64,000 bases of DNA, taken from NCBI RefSeq assembly GCF_900114255.1, contig NZ_FOSL01000001.1:310001-374000 (forward strand), given 5' to 3'. Below are positions 37,043-47,239 of the stretch, in pieces (the stretch's first letter is position 1; each line of letters begins with the position of its first letter). This DNA comes from Neomesorhizobium albiziae. Lineage in GTDB: Bacteria; Pseudomonadota; Alphaproteobacteria; Rhizobiales; Rhizobiaceae. Both the position numbers and the translations under genes were made by a program. Below the pieces are notes generated by a model, which saw only the letters and a list, made by a program, of their open reading frames with translations, was not told where the DNA came from and made no database searches.

Positions 37043-37064
37043 AATTAGACACACTTGTCTAATT
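37043..37064. promoter_or_regulatory. Palindromic operator between Bcr/CflA and TetR genes
   Basis: A perfect 9-bp inverted repeat AATTAGACA-CACT-TGTCTAATT lies 29 bp before the TetR start and 114 bp before the MFS start. Position between divergent efflux and TetR genes makes it the probable repressor site. Confidence 0.75.
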
Positions 37065-37092
37065 CGTCAAGCAGCATTATCTTCTTTTTTAG

Positions 37093-37779
37093 ATGAGAGA
37101 GATTCTGAGGCCACAGTTCGACCAGTCCTTGCGGACACATACCGCCAAGCGCGAGTCGATCATCGACGCTGCAGCCAATGTCTTCTGCCGCGAGGGTTTC
37201 AGTGGCGCCAACATCGATCTGATCGCCGCCGAGGCGGGCGTTTCGCGGCAGACCGTCTACAACCACCACGGCGACAAGGAAAACCTGCTTTCGGCGGTCG
37301 TCGCCGAAATTACCGAGCGTTGCAATGCCCGCTCCTTCGCCGTGCTCGGCACCTTTCCCGACCACCCGGAAAATCTCGAAGCCGATCTCGTCGCCTTCGC
37401 CATCCGCCTCAACAAGAGCTGCATCTGCGATCGCGACGGCAAGTTCCTGCGCAAGCTGATCCAGACCGAAGGCGAACGCAACCCGCAGCTTTTCGCCGGC
37501 TGGCGCAAGGATGGGCCAGGCAAGATCTGGTCGGCGCTGGCAGCCCGCTTTGCCCGCCTCGCCTTTTCCGGCCATCTCGATATCGACGACCCCGACGCGG
37601 CGGCACGCCAGTTCCTGGCGCTGATCAACGCCGACCTGCAACTGCCGATGATGCTCGGCGAACAGTTGAGCGAAGAGCAGCTCAACGCTTCCGCGACCAA
37701 CGCGGTGCGTACCTTCCTGCGCGCCTTCGGTCGCCGCGCTGACACCTCCGCGCCGGAGACCGCCAAGGTATCGGCCTGA
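37093..37779 (+). CDS. TetR/AcrR family transcriptional regulator
   Basis: A 228-residue TetR-type regulator. The helix-turn-helix is RESIIDAAANVFCREGFSGA, then NIDLIAAEAGVSRQTVYNHH, near residues 20-60. The C-terminal helical ligand domain (about 80-215) ends in a long AcrR-like helix. It is divergent from the Bcr/CflA efflux gene and probably represses it through 37043-37064. Ligand unknown. Confidence 0.92.
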   Translation: MREILRPQFDQSLRTHTAKRESIIDAAANVFCREGFSGANIDLIAAEAGVSRQTVYNHHGDKENLLSAVVAEITERCNARSFAVLGTFPDHPENLEADLVAFAIRLNKSCICDRDGKFLRKLIQTEGERNPQLFAGWRKDGPGKIWSALAARFARLAFSGHLDIDDPDAAARQFLALINADLQLPMMLGEQLSEEQLNASATNAVRTFLRAFGRRADTSAPETAKVSA

Positions 37780-37885
37780 AGCTTACCCAAAGGCATTGGC
37801 CCAAGCGCTGAGCGCGCTATATCCGGTTTACGGCGGCCCAAAGCTTGATTACAGGTAGGGCGTCGATTCACGAGGCCCCCGCCTG

Positions 37886-38428
37886 ATGGCTGAAGACCAT
37901 ATCCGCTACGACATTCTGGCCCAGGAGGCATTGCGCGGCGTCATGCGCAAGGTTCTGGCCGAAGTCGCGCGCACCGGCCTTCCCGGCAACCATCATTTCT
38001 TCATCACCTTTCTCACCGGAGCTCCCGGCGTGCGCATTTCGAGCCGCCTTCGCGAGCGTTACCCGGAGCAGATGACCATCGTCCTGCAGTTCCAGTATTG
38101 GGACCTGAAGGTCACCGACACCGGCTTCGAGGTCGGCCTCTCCTTTTCGGACGTGCCGGAAAAGCTCGAGATCCCGTTTTCGGCGGTGCGCGGCTTCTAC
38201 GACCCGTCGGTCAATTTCGAGCTGGAATTCGAGGTCAAGCAGGACGTGATCGAACTGCCGGCCGAGGCGCCAGCCGAAAAACCTGAACGCGTGGTAAAAG
38301 CCCCGGCTGCGAAAAAGTCCGAACCGCGCAAGAAGGCAGAGGCCAAGACGCCGGAGACCGCAGGCGCGGAAGAAGCGCCGGCCAAGGGCGCCGAGGTCGT
38401 TTCGCTCGACGCCTTCCGCAAGAAATAG
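37886..38428 (+). CDS. sspB: SspB-like ClpXP adaptor
   Basis: SspB delivers tmRNA-tagged proteins to ClpXP. The 180-residue alphaproteobacterial form has the substrate-binding domain IRYDILAQEALRGVMRKVLA, HHFFITFLTGAPGVRISSRL, MTIVLQFQYWDLKVTDTGFE, a Lys/Pro/Glu-rich linker (about 130-165) and the short C-terminal ClpX-docking tail EVVSLDAFRKK. The ssrA gene for its substrates lies 3 kb upstream in the window. DUF4169 and a ribbon-helix-helix gene follow within a few bases, a conserved rhizobial arrangement. Confidence 0.93.
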   Translation: MAEDHIRYDILAQEALRGVMRKVLAEVARTGLPGNHHFFITFLTGAPGVRISSRLRERYPEQMTIVLQFQYWDLKVTDTGFEVGLSFSDVPEKLEIPFSAVRGFYDPSVNFELEFEVKQDVIELPAEAPAEKPERVVKAPAAKKSEPRKKAEAKTPETAGAEEAPAKGAEVVSLDAFRKK

Positions 38429-38430
38429 CT

Positions 38431-38616
38431 ATGGCCGAGATCGTCAACCTTCGTCAGGTGCGCAAGCAAAAGGCGCGCGCAGCGAAGGAACAGGCGGCTG
38501 ACCGGAATCGGGTCCTGCATGGCCGCTCCAAGGCCGAAAAGCAGCGCGACCGCCACGCCGCCGAAAGCGCCAATACCTTCCTTGATGGACATCGCCTCGA
38601 CAAGGACCGGACTTGA
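38431..38616 (+). CDS. DUF4169 family protein
   Basis: A 61-residue basic, highly charged protein of family DUF4169: MAEIVNLRQVRKQKARAAKE, then QAADRNRVLHGRSKAEKQRD. It starts 2 bp after sspB, and its stop overlaps the TTG of the next gene. Function unknown. Confidence 0.85.
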   Translation: MAEIVNLRQVRKQKARAAKEQAADRNRVLHGRSKAEKQRDRHAAESANTFLDGHRLDKDRT

Positions 38617-38843
38617 GCCTCGTCGCCAAGCATTCCGTATCCATTCGCGGCCACCGCACCAGCTTCTCGCTCGAGCAGCCTTTTTTCGAGGATCTTCTCG
38701 CCATAGCCGCCGCGCGTGGCATTGCGCTTGCAGCACTTGTTGCCGAGATCGATGCGGCGCGGCCGCGCGAAGCCAATCTTTCCTCGGCGATCAGAGTTCA
38801 TGTTCTGGCATGGGCGAAGCGGCAGGCCGGCCAGCAGCCTTGA
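38613..38843 (+). CDS. Ribbon-helix-helix domain protein
   Basis: A 76-residue protein with a ribbon-helix-helix-like N-terminus (HSVSIRGHRTSFSLEQPFFE, DLLAIAAARGIALAALVAEI). It starts with TTG 38613 inside the DUF4169 stop (TTGA overlap). This family always travels with sspB/DUF4169 in rhizobia. It may bind DNA, target unknown. Confidence 0.82.
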   Translation: MSLVAKHSVSIRGHRTSFSLEQPFFEDLLAIAAARGIALAALVAEIDAARPREANLSSAIRVHVLAWAKRQAGQQP

Positions 38844-38907
38844 TACCCTTCCGGGAGGCAATCGACCGCCGACCACCGTTCGCGCACAACGAGGCGATCA
38901 GGCAGCT

Positions 38908-39975
38908 TCAGGAGCGGCTGCCCAAGATGTCCGACAGGGCCGACAACAGCCGGCCGATTTGCTCGTCCGTGCCCACGGTGATCCGCAGATAGTCGCTGAT
39001 GCGGGGAGCCTGAAAATGGCGGACGATCACCGCCCGCTGGCGCAGCGCGGCGGTGATTGCAGCGCCCGCATGCGCCGGATGACGCGCAAAGACGAAGTTG
39101 GCAAAGGACGGCAGCACATCGAAGCCAATCCGGATCAGCCCGCGGTTCAGCCGCTCCCGGCCCGCGATCACGCGAGCCCGGCCCTGCTGAAAATATGCTT
39201 CATCCTGCAGGGAGGCGATGGCGCCTGCCTGGACGGGCCGGCCAAGCGGATAGGAGTTGAAGCTGTCCTTCACCCTGGTAATCGCCTCGATCAGATCGGC
39301 GTCGCCGATTGCGTAGCCAACCCGCAACCCGGCCAGGGCCCGGGACTTGGACATCGTTTGGACGACCAGAAGGTTCGAGTGTGAGGCAACGAGCGGAATC
39401 GCGGTCTCGGCGCCGAAATCGACATAGGCCTCGTCGATCACCACAGGAGCGTCGGGATGTGCCTCCAGCAGGGTGACGATCTCGGCGCGTGACAGCGCAA
39501 TCCCCGTTGGCGCATTCGGATTGGCTATGATGATCGGCCCGGCCCGCCGGCGATAGTCGGCGATGCGGATTTGCATGGCCTCATCCAGTGGCACGGCTTC
39601 CCAGGCGATCCCGAACAGGCGGCAATAGACCGGGTAGAAACTGTAGGTGATGTCCGGGAAAAGCAACGGCGCCTCATGCTTGAGCAGAGCGGCGAATGCG
39701 TGGGCCAGCACCTCATCCGAGCCATTGCCGACGAACACCTGTTCTGGCAGCACCTGGTGATAGGTGGCCAAGGCGGCCCGCAGCGCGGTGGCCTGCGGGT
39801 CCGGATAGAGACGCAGCGTGTCGGCCGCCTCGCCGCGGATCGCTTCCAGCACGCGGGGCGAAGGGCCAAACGGACTTTCATTGGTGTTGAGCTTGACCAG
39901 TTCCGCCATGCGCGGCTGTTCGCCCGGTACGTAAGGCCTCAGATCGTGCGTCAGGCTGCTCCAGAAACGGCTCAT
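38908..39975 (-). CDS. hisC: Histidinol-phosphate aminotransferase-type enzyme
   Basis: A 355-residue fold-type I PLP aminotransferase, either histidine biosynthesis or a paralogue. The N-terminus [20 protein letters not shown] and the substrate arm [20 protein letters not shown] are HisC-like. The lysine region is [40 protein letters not shown] and [20 protein letters not shown] are standard. The ATG 39975 is chosen; a TTG at 39993 gives six more residues. No other his gene is adjacent, and rhizobia often carry several copies. Confidence 0.88.
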   Translation of the reverse strand: MSRFWSSLTHDLRPYVPGEQPRMAELVKLNTNESPFGPSPRVLEAIRGEAADTLRLYPDPQATALRAALATYHQVLPEQVFVGNGSDEVLAHAFAALLKHEAPLLFPDITYSFYPVYCRLFGIAWEAVPLDEAMQIRIADYRRRAGPIIIANPNAPTGIALSRAEIVTLLEAHPDAPVVIDEAYVDFGAETAIPLVASHSNLLVVQTMSKSRALAGLRVGYAIGDADLIEAITRVKDSFNSYPLGRPVQAGAIASLQDEAYFQQGRARVIAGRERLNRGLIRIGFDVLPSFANFVFARHPAHAGAAITAALRQRAVIVRHFQAPRISDYLRITVGTDEQIGRLLSALSDILGSRS

Positions 39976-40100
39976 TTTCGGTCCATATCTCAATAGAAGC
40001 GACGGTGCGGCGGGCGCCTTGATCGACGTTCGGTACCCGAGCGCAGGAAATTGGCAAGCCTGCGCGTTCAGGCTTGAGGGTCTCTTTAACGCCCGGGCCT

Positions 40101-43100
40101 CTACTGGCCGAGCGACCTCAGGATGTTTTCGAAGATGAACGGCCGCGTCGGTTTCGGGCTGCCGGTATTCGGCTGCGGCAGGTCGCGCGGCTCGATCGGA
40201 GGCAATGGCGCCTGCTCTACCTCGCGCGCTGGCTTCGCTGCGTTGCGTTCGGCCTCCTGCCGCGCCCGCTCCCTTTCCACAAGCCTTATCGCTTCGGCCG
40301 CGCGCTGCGCAGCCTCCTCTTCTGCCTGGCGTTGCGCAGCGCCCAGCGCCTCTTCCGCCGCCTTCTGCCGCTCGGCTTCTTCAGCCTCTGCCGCCGCCCT
40401 TGCTGCTTCTTCTGCTTTGCGCTTCGCCTCTTCCTCGGCCTTCAGGCGCAATGCCTCGTCGGCGCGGCGAAGTTCTTCCGCGACGCGGTCGCGCTCTTCC
40501 TGCAGCGATGCGTAATAGCGCACCTCGCGGCGCAGCCGCTGCTTTTCGAGAAGCGCGGCCTGCATAGCCTCGACACGCGCTTGTTCCAGCTCCAGCGCAC
40601 GCTGCGTCAGGAATTGCGCCAGCGGGTCGGTGTCGAATTGCTTCGCGAGCGCTCCGAACGGCCCCTCGACAGTGAAACGCACCACCGGCTCCGACCCGAC
40701 CAGCTTCTCGTCACCCGGCTGGTAGACGATCGTTCCTTCCGCCGCCATCGTGCCGGAATTGAGGTCGGCGCGTACCTCCGCCGTCAGGCTGGAAGCCGAC
40801 GCTTCCAGCGTCATAGGCGGCGCCCGCAACACGCCCCCGGCAATGGAGAATGCCAGTTCGCTGTCCTTCGCGGCAAAACTGCCGGCGCCGGCAATCTGCG
40901 GAGCGAATTCAGCCGTCTTCGCCGCATCGATATCGCGCCCGACTGCATCGGCTTGCGCGATGATCGCGCTGAACGCATCCGGGTTGACACCGGCAATCGT
41001 CAACCCGTGCAGCGCCGCCGTGCCGGAACCCGAAAGTGCCGACACCATGGCGTCGACCGATTTGCCGGTTGTCGATACGGTTGCCGTTACATCGGCGCGG
41101 CCAGCGAGGCCGGTGTCGGCAAGCATCATGCCCAGGTCGGCGCCGGTAAATTTCAGCTGCGCGGAAAATAGCCCAGTCCCGTCGGTGTTCTTCAGTTCGA
41201 ACAGCCCGCTCACCTGGCCGTCATAAGCTTTGCCCGAAACGTCGGCGAGCCGCAGACCCTCGCGGTCGAGCCGTGCCGTCATGCGCACGTCGCCGGCGTT
41301 GCCCGCCGGTCCGGCTGAAAGCGTGCCCGCCGAAATGTTGAGGTCGGCTGTGAACGGCGCGGAGATCCTTTCCTGGAACGCCGCCTGCGGCCAGCCACCC
41401 TCGCCGTCGCTGTCCAGGGCGGTTTCGCCGACCACCATCGCCGTCGGGATGCCGAGGTCGATCTCGTCGAGCGCCAGCGCGCCACTGATGTGCGGCAAGC
41501 CATCCTTAAGTTCGGCCTTGATATCGCCGCTGACCGCTCCCTCCTCTACCGTACCAGTGAGTCCGGCCAGCGACAGCACACCGTTGCTGTAGTCGGCGTC
41601 GGCGGCCAGCGCCAATGGCAGGCCGAAACCCAAGCCTGGCAGGCCAATGCCAGCCGTCATCAGCCACGGCTCGATATCGGAAGCGTCGACCTGGATCTTC
41701 CCCTTCACGGTCAGCGCGTCGTTCCAGGCGGTAATCCGGCCCTCGAATTCGGCCTTCGCATCGGCGCCGCTGAAACTGGCCGTGGTGTCGAGCCCGCCGG
41801 CCAGCGTGCCTTTCGCCCGCACTGTCGTGTCGCCGTTTCCGGCTACCCCGAGCGGCAAAGTCGGCAATCCGTAAAGCGCAAGCAGCGGTTCCGCATTGTC
41901 GTTTTTCGCGGTGTAAGACAGCGTCACCTCAGCCGCCTCCGGCGTTGTCGGGTTGCCGTTGGCGGAAACCTGCAGCGAAAGATCGCTGCCGCCGGCGTTG
42001 CCGCTGGCGCTCACATCGACGCTGCTGGTGCCGTCGCCGTTCGACGCGGCACTTGCCACCACATCGATCTGCGTGTCGGCAAACAGGCCCGGATATTCCG
42101 CGGTGCGCTTCCGAAGTTCCCGCACCAGCGGGTTGGCCGGATAATTTTCGGCAAGCGCCGAAATCAGCGGCTCCAGGTCGACCGCGATCACCGAAGCGTC
42201 GAGCTTTCCAGACGGCTTGTTGGGAAATTCCTTCACTGTGCCCGTGGCGCTGATCGTCGCGCCTTCCAGCCCGCCGATCGACAGCCGGTCGATTTCCAGC
42301 GTGCCACCGCGCAGCCTGAGCGCAGTATCCACCGTTTCCGCAGTCAGTCCGGCAGCACTCACCGGTCCGGCTTTGATATCGAGGTCGAGGTCGCGGTCGG
42401 CCAGCCGGCTGGCGCCCTTTTCGCTGACGAACAGTGACGCAAAGGCCGCCATGCCGTCGACATCGAGCGCCTCGCCGGCGAGCTTCACCTGCATCGAAGG
42501 CAGCGCATCGTCCGGCTGCCGGTTGACGACCTCGCCACGGAATTTGGCTGCGCCAAGGATCAGCTCGAGATTGCTGAAGCGCTGCAGCTGCGTCGTCATG
42601 TCGACATCGGCGCGGAAGCCGGCGGCCGGCATCCGGCGAATCGCGTCGTCGACGTCCTTCGCTACCCAGGCCGCAAAGCCTGACGGTTGCGCGACGGCCA
42701 GCAGCAGCGAGCCGGCGAAGCCGAATTCGCCGCTCGTCCGCAACAGGCCTGAACCTTCGAGCTTGGTGCGGCCGGGCAGCGTCGCCGCCAGCGATTTCAC
42801 GTCCCAGCCCGCCTCAGCCGGCTCGGCCGAGAGCCGGACGTCGCGGATCGTCGTATCGCCGGCCACCACCGCAGGCAGATTCACGTCCACAGTGCCCGGA
42901 ATGGTTGGCTTCGGCAGGTCGACGAGAGCCCGTTGCACGGCTGCCAATCGTTCCTTGAGTGTGAAGCCGGCCGTCTTTTCACCACCGGCAGCTTCGTCGA
43001 AACGCACTTGCGCGCCGCTCGCCTCGATCGAAAACCGCGGATTGGCACCGAGCTCGATGAACGCCTTGCCGTCTGCTGTGTAAGGGTCGTCCACCGGCCC

Positions 43101-43946
43101 GGTCTCGAAGCGGAATTCGTCGATGCCAAGCCGGCGATGATCGAAACTGAACTTGCCGCCAATCCGGTTGGGGCGCAAAGCCTCCCGCGCCGGCTTCTCC
43201 GTCGCCACGTTGAACGTGCCACCGTCGCTGCTGCGCAATTCTGCTTGTTCGGGTGCTCCGGCGCCCAGCCTGAAAGTGCCGGCATAAAGCACCCTGCCCT
43301 TGTCGAGACGGGCGTCGCCATCAGCCTCGATCGCCAGCGGATAGCTTTCCGGATTGGCCTTGATCCGCAGCCGCATGGCTCCGGTCTCGTCTGCCTTGCC
43401 GGTGGAAACCGAAAGCGCCGTCGGCATGTCGTCGATACGCAGCGTTCCGTCGGCGCGCCACGGCCCGGCGAGCGACCGCGCCGAAATCTGGGCGTTGATT
43501 TCGCTCAACGCGTGCGTGCGGCCACCGGCTGCGTGATTGATGCTGACCTGCCCTTCCGTGACCGTCAGCTTTTCCAGCGAAATGTTCGAGGCGCTGAACG
43601 GCGAGCTCGGACGCACCGCCCAGTCGACGGTGCCGTCCTCGGCCACGTCGATCGTCACCTTCGGCCTTACCAGCCGCATATCGAAGATCAGCACCTCGCC
43701 GCGCAGGAACGGTGCCAGTTCGCCGTCCATCGAAAAGGTCTCGGCGGTCACTGCCGGTTTGTCGGGCGTCGTACCGGCCACCACCACGTCGGAAAATGTC
43801 AGCGAGGGGAACGGCAGGAGCCTTGCCGTGACTCCGCCTTCGACTGTCACCCGGCGCCCGAGGATGGCGGTCGCCTCGCGCTCGAAATCGGCGCGGTATG
43901 AGGTCCAGTTGACGAAATACGGGCCGACCAGGGCTGCGGTCAGCAC
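40101..43946 (-). CDS. Very large AsmA family protein
   Basis: An AsmA-family protein of at least 1281 residues, expected to span the periplasm and take part in lipid transport or outer-membrane homeostasis. AsmA landmarks: [60 protein letters not shown], the repeated beta-rich middle and an end with charged coiled coils ([40 protein letters not shown]). The first ordinary start is GTG 43946, but the frame continues upstream to a stop at 44022-44024, and [20 protein letters not shown], the membrane anchor, lies in that part. No ATG, GTG or TTG precedes it; ATA 44015 or CTG 43988 are candidates. Confidence 0.85.
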   Translation of the reverse strand: MLTAALVGPYFVNWTSYRADFEREATAILGRRVTVEGGVTARLLPFPSLTFSDVVVAGTTPDKPAVTAETFSMDGELAPFLRGEVLIFDMRLVRPKVTIDVAEDGTVDWAVRPSSPFSASNISLEKLTVTEGQVSINHAAGGRTHALSEINAQISARSLAGPWRADGTLRIDDMPTALSVSTGKADETGAMRLRIKANPESYPLAIEADGDARLDKGRVLYAGTFRLGAGAPEQAELRSSDGGTFNVATEKPAREALRPNRIGGKFSFDHRRLGIDEFRFETGPVDDPYTADGKAFIELGANPRFSIEASGAQVRFDEAAGGEKTAGFTLKERLAAVQRALVDLPKPTIPGTVDVNLPAVVAGDTTIRDVRLSAEPAEAGWDVKSLAATLPGRTKLEGSGLLRTSGEFGFAGSLLLAVAQPSGFAAWVAKDVDDAIRRMPAAGFRADVDMTTQLQRFSNLELILGAAKFRGEVVNRQPDDALPSMQVKLAGEALDVDGMAAFASLFVSEKGASRLADRDLDLDIKAGPVSAAGLTAETVDTALRLRGGTLEIDRLSIGGLEGATISATGTVKEFPNKPSGKLDASVIAVDLEPLISALAENYPANPLVRELRKRTAEYPGLFADTQIDVVASAASNGDGTSSVDVSASGNAGGSDLSLQVSANGNPTTPEAAEVTLSYTAKNDNAEPLLALYGLPTLPLGVAGNGDTTVRAKGTLAGGLDTTASFSGADAKAEFEGRITAWNDALTVKGKIQVDASDIEPWLMTAGIGLPGLGFGLPLALAADADYSNGVLSLAGLTGTVEEGAVSGDIKAELKDGLPHISGALALDEIDLGIPTAMVVGETALDSDGEGGWPQAAFQERISAPFTADLNISAGTLSAGPAGNAGDVRMTARLDREGLRLADVSGKAYDGQVSGLFELKNTDGTGLFSAQLKFTGADLGMMLADTGLAGRADVTATVSTTGKSVDAMVSALSGSGTAALHGLTIAGVNPDAFSAIIAQADAVGRDIDAAKTAEFAPQIAGAGSFAAKDSELAFSIAGGVLRAPPMTLEASASSLTAEVRADLNSGTMAAEGTIVYQPGDEKLVGSEPVVRFTVEGPFGALAKQFDTDPLAQFLTQRALELEQARVEAMQAALLEKQRLRREVRYYASLQEERDRVAEELRRADEALRLKAEEEAKRKAEEAARAAAEAEEAERQKAAEEALGAAQRQAEEEAAQRAAEAIRLVERERARQEAERNAAKPAREVEQAPLPPIEPRDLPQPNTGSPKPTRPFIFENILRSLGQ

Positions 43947-44174
43947 CAGAACAATCAGTCCACCGACAATGACGAAAAGCCGCGCCAGCGCCTCACGCTT
44001 ACCCCTGAGTCTTATGAATACCTAGTTTAGTCCAATCGGCGTGTCGATAAAATGGCGCTGCTCGCTTGCGCGAAACTGCCATGTCGCTCGCCCATGGGCT
44101 GCATGGGCCGGGTTGCGGATGGAACGGCGATTTTCCCCGAAAGCGACGCGGCCAGGCCCGCGCCTACTGCGCGC

Positions 44175-45599
44175 CTAAGTCGGCCGTGCGCCGGCGCTGA
44201 AAATCTTGCCGGGATTGAGGATATCCTGCGGATCGAGCGCCTTCTTGATGGTGCGCATGAAATCGACGCTGTCCCCGAGTTCGCGGTCGAGAAATGCGAC
44301 CTTGCCCTGGCCGATGCCGTGCTCGCCCGTGCATGTGCCTTCCATGCCTATGGCCCGCAGGTTGAGCCGCGCCACGAACTCCTCGGCGCGCTCGATTTCC
44401 GCTGGATCGTTGATGTCCATCAGCACCAGTACGTGGAAATTGCCGTCACCGACATGCCCGACGATCGGCGCGATCAGGCCCATTTCGGCGATGTCGGCCT
44501 CCGTTTCGGCAATGCACTCGGCAAGCCGCGAAATCGGCACGCAGACATCCGTCGATAGCGCCTTGGCGCCGGGCCGCAGCGTCAGCGACGCCCAGTAGGC
44601 CTCGTGCCTCGCCTTCCAGAGTTTCGCCCGCTCCTCCGCCACGCTGGTCCACAGGAACGGCCCGCCGCCGAACTCCTCGGCGATTTCACCAAAACTTTCC
44701 GCCTGCTCCTTCACGCCTGCATCGCTGCCGTGGAACTCGACGAAAAGGCACGGGCTTTCGGGATAGTCGAGCTTCGAATAATTCTTCATCGCCCGCATCT
44801 GCAGCGCGTTGACCAGTTCGATGCGAGCCACAGGGATGCCCACCTGGATGGTCGCGATGACCGCGTTGCAGGCAGCCTCGACGCTGGGAAACGCGCAGAC
44901 CCCGCCCGAAATCGCCTGCGGTATGCCGTAGAGCTTCAACGTCAGCGACGTGATGACGCCGAGCGTGCCTTCCGAGCCGATCAACAGCCGCGTCAGGTCG
45001 TATCCGGCAGACGATTTTTTGGCCCGGCGCGCGGTGGTTATAAGCCGTCCGTCCGCCATCACCGCCGACAGCGACAGGACGTTCTCGCGCATCGTGCCGT
45101 AGCGCACGGCATTGGTGCCCGAAGCGCGCGTTGCCGCCATGCCGCCGAGGCTCGCGTTGGCGCCGGGATCTATAGGAAAAAACAGCCCGGTATCGCGCAG
45201 ATATGTGTTCAGGTCCTCGCGCGTCACGCCAGGCTCGATGGTGCAGTCCAGATCCTCCGGGTTGACCGCGAGGATGCGGTTCATCTGCATCAGGTCGACC
45301 GAGATGCCGCCGCCCGGCGCATTCACATGGCCTTCGAGCGAGGTGCCCGTGCCGAAGGCGATCACCGGCACCCGGTGCTCGGCGCAAACCTTGACAATCT
45401 CCTGCACTTCTCCGGCCGACTGCGGAAACACCACGCCGTCCGGCGCCTGGGTCGGGATATAGGTGGTGGTGTGGGCATGCTGTTCGCGGATCGCCTGGCC
45501 CGTCTGGAAGCGTTCGCCGAAGCGCTGCTTCAGGATGCCGAGCGCCGTTTCGATGCCGCCTTCGTTGCGTACCACCCGCTTCAGGTCGCTCAGGGCCAT
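44175..45599 (-). CDS. D-lactate dehydrogenase/GlcD-type FAD-linked oxidase
   Basis: A 474-residue flavoprotein of the FAD_binding_4/FAD-oxidase C family. The FAD domain reads VVFPQSAGEVQEIVKVCAEH, then VPVIAFGTGTSLEGHVNAPG and PGANASLGGMAATRASGTNA. The C-terminal part ends in EEFVARLNLRAIGMEGTCTG followed by EHGIGQGKVAF and DPQDILNPGKIFSAG, typical of cytochrome-linked D-lactate dehydrogenases. It would oxidise D-lactate or a related 2-hydroxyacid. It lies 134 bp from the divergent thioesterase gene. Substrate is not fixed by sequence. Confidence 0.88.
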   Translation of the reverse strand: MALSDLKRVVRNEGGIETALGILKQRFGERFQTGQAIREQHAHTTTYIPTQAPDGVVFPQSAGEVQEIVKVCAEHRVPVIAFGTGTSLEGHVNAPGGGISVDLMQMNRILAVNPEDLDCTIEPGVTREDLNTYLRDTGLFFPIDPGANASLGGMAATRASGTNAVRYGTMRENVLSLSAVMADGRLITTARRAKKSSAGYDLTRLLIGSEGTLGVITSLTLKLYGIPQAISGGVCAFPSVEAACNAVIATIQVGIPVARIELVNALQMRAMKNYSKLDYPESPCLFVEFHGSDAGVKEQAESFGEIAEEFGGGPFLWTSVAEERAKLWKARHEAYWASLTLRPGAKALSTDVCVPISRLAECIAETEADIAEMGLIAPIVGHVGDGNFHVLVLMDINDPAEIERAEEFVARLNLRAIGMEGTCTGEHGIGQGKVAFLDRELGDSVDFMRTIKKALDPQDILNPGKIFSAGARPT

Positions 45600-45732
45600 G
45601 TTTTCCTCCGCGAATGGACCATCGGTGTTCTTGTGAACCTTCTAAGCTTGCGTAATCTGCCGGTCCACCGGCTTTGTCCTACCGGACAGTTCGACGCAGG
45701 ATTCGATCCCCAAATCGTATGAGGAACACGCC

Positions 45733-46218
45733 ATGACCATTCCCGCCCCCTTCGTTTCCCGCGTCATGGAGATCGAGAAGGAGTGGATCGACTACAACGG
45801 CCATCTCAACATGGCCTATTACAACGTCCTGTTCGACCGCTGCGCCGACGAAGCCTGCGAACTGATGGGCCTCGGGCCCAATTATGCCAAGGAGCGCAAG
45901 CTCACCATCTACACTGCCGAAGTCCATGTCTGCTACGTGCAGGAGCTGCATCTCGGCCACAGCGTGACCGTCACCTTCCACCTCGTCGACCACGACGACA
46001 AGCGCATTCGCGCCTATCAGGAAATCCGCCATGTCGACGGCTGGCTGGCGGCCACATCGGAATTGCTGTCGCTGCATGTCGACATGGCCGGACCAAGGGT
46101 TGCGCCCTTCCCGGCCGACATCATGCAGAAGGTCGAGGCCTTTGCCGACGCGCACAATCACCTGCCGATGCCCGAACGCGCCGGCCGCTCGATCGGTATC
46201 CGGCGCAAGACGGCCTGA
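45733..46218 (+). CDS. Hot-dog fold acyl-CoA thioesterase
   Basis: A 161-residue 4HBT-family protein: WIDYNGHLNMAYYNVLFDRC is the catalytic/oxyanion region (Asp-Tyr-Asn-Gly-His), followed by YTAEVHVCYVQELHLGHSVT. Similar proteins include betainyl-CoA and carnitine-pathway thioesterases, but the substrate is not fixed here. It is divergent from the FAD-linked oxidase and downstream of nothing obvious on its own strand. Confidence 0.85.
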   Translation: MTIPAPFVSRVMEIEKEWIDYNGHLNMAYYNVLFDRCADEACELMGLGPNYAKERKLTIYTAEVHVCYVQELHLGHSVTVTFHLVDHDDKRIRAYQEIRHVDGWLAATSELLSLHVDMAGPRVAPFPADIMQKVEAFADAHNHLPMPERAGRSIGIRRKTA

Positions 46219-46275
46219 CGCACTTCCGGCAAATCGAGGACAGCGCGCATTAGCAATCTGTTAACCTTAACTCCA

Positions 46276-46298
46276 ATCGTTAGTGGACCATTAACGAT
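46276..46298 (+). promoter_or_regulatory. Inverted repeat overlapping a CtrA-like box
   Basis: ATCGTTA (46276-46282) is repeated inverted as TAACGAT (46292-46298). Inside it, TTAG-N7-TTAAC (46280-46295) differs by one base from the alphaproteobacterial CtrA box TTAA-N7-TTAAC. It lies about 95 bp upstream of the small gene at 46392. A weak match; function inferred. Confidence 0.3.
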
Positions 46299-46391
46299 AC
46301 CGCGTCGATTGGAGGAATCGGGCATCCTAAACGCCTTCACACTGGCGGAACGCGAATCGTGGCGGCAAGGCAAAAGGCCGGACCGAGAAAA

Positions 46392-46589
46392 ATGAAAATC
46401 GACATAAACGAGATGTCAGAAAAACTGGCACGAGACCCGACCATCAGCGACTACGACGTATGGAGAACCTTGAAGAACCTGAACAACGAAATTTTCCATA
46501 TCGCAAACAACAACGACCCGATCCCGATGGAACTGATCCGCTGGCGCGCCGTGCTCGACAGGGCACAGTCGAAACGCGGGCGCGGCTGA
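46392..46589 (+). CDS. Small conserved hypothetical protein
   Basis: A 65-residue protein beginning MKIDINEMSEKLARDPTISD, followed by YDVWRTLKNLNNEIFHIANN and a basic end (ALDRAQSKRGRG-like). No domain recognised. The ATG 46392 is chosen; a GTG at 46359 would add 11 residues. The repeat-rich stretch 46600-46700 follows. Upstream lies a CtrA-like box. Confidence 0.55.
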   Translation: MKIDINEMSEKLARDPTISDYDVWRTLKNLNNEIFHIANNNDPIPMELIRWRAVLDRAQSKRGRG

Positions 46590-46602
46590 CGCTGGGGGGC
46601 TA

Positions 46603-46694
46603 GAGCATTTTGCAGCCAAATGGAATCATTTGGCGTCCGCATAAATGCGGCAAAACAAATACTTAGAGCGCATTATCGGTTCTGAAAGAACCGG
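46603..46694. repeat. Palindrome-rich intergenic repeat
   Basis: Three small hairpins lie in a row: CCAAATG-GAAT-CATTTGG (46617-46634), CCGCAT-AA-ATGCGG (46637-46650) and GGTTCT-GAA-AGAACC (46678-46692). The leading AGAGCATTTTGCAG motif recalls dispersed intergenic palindromes of rhizobial genomes. Whether it is a dispersed family can only be judged against the genome. Confidence 0.55.
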
Positions 46695-46709
46695 AACCTC
46701 TCCAGGCGC

Positions 46710-47228
46710 TCAACGCGCCTTCACGCCGCGCCAGATGGCTACTATCCCGTCTTGCCTGCCGCTGACCGGGTCGGTCTCCGGCAGCGTCACGTTGCTGATC
46801 TCGCGAAGAATCCGCGCTCCATCGAGATCGCCCGGACGCACGATGTTGCCCTGCTGCCCCGGCGGATAGCCGCCGGCCATCAGGAAGTCATGTGACGCTT
46901 CGAGCCGTTTGTGCCCTACACCAGCCGGGATGATGCAGACATCACCCACAGCTATATCCGCCTCGATGCCGTCGTCACCGCCGAAGCCGATCCGAGCGCT
47001 TCCGGAAACGCAGGCCAGCGCCTCATGGCCGAGCGTGTGGAAATGCCAGTAGGGAAAAACCGTGTAGATCCAGGTGCCTTGCCAGCCGTTCTGGCGGTAA
47101 AGCGTCGTCGCCGCTTCACCGCTGCGCGCCTGTATCGGCAGCCGGCCTTTCCAGAACGCCAGCGGCAGAACACTGTTCGGAATGCCACCATTGGGCTGGA
47201 AAACATGAAGGATCGCGTCACCGCCCAT
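46710..47228 (-). CDS. Cupin (YjlB-like) protein
   Basis: A 172-residue single cupin. HFHTLGHEALACVSGSARIG and FGGDDGIEADIAVGDVCIIP, followed by AGVGHKRLEASHDFLMAGGY, are the two cupin motifs with metal-binding His/Glu. AAGGAAGC precedes the ATG 47228. It begins 11 bp after the stop of the Lrp gene, so the two form an operon. The substrate and role are unknown; Lrp context suggests amino-acid metabolism. Confidence 0.8.
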   Translation of the reverse strand: MGGDAILHVFQPNGGIPNSVLPLAFWKGRLPIQARSGEAATTLYRQNGWQGTWIYTVFPYWHFHTLGHEALACVSGSARIGFGGDDGIEADIAVGDVCIIPAGVGHKRLEASHDFLMAGGYPPGQQGNIVRPGDLDGARILREISNVTLPETDPVSGRQDGIVAIWRGVKAR

Positions 47229-47239
47229 CCCTGCTTCCT

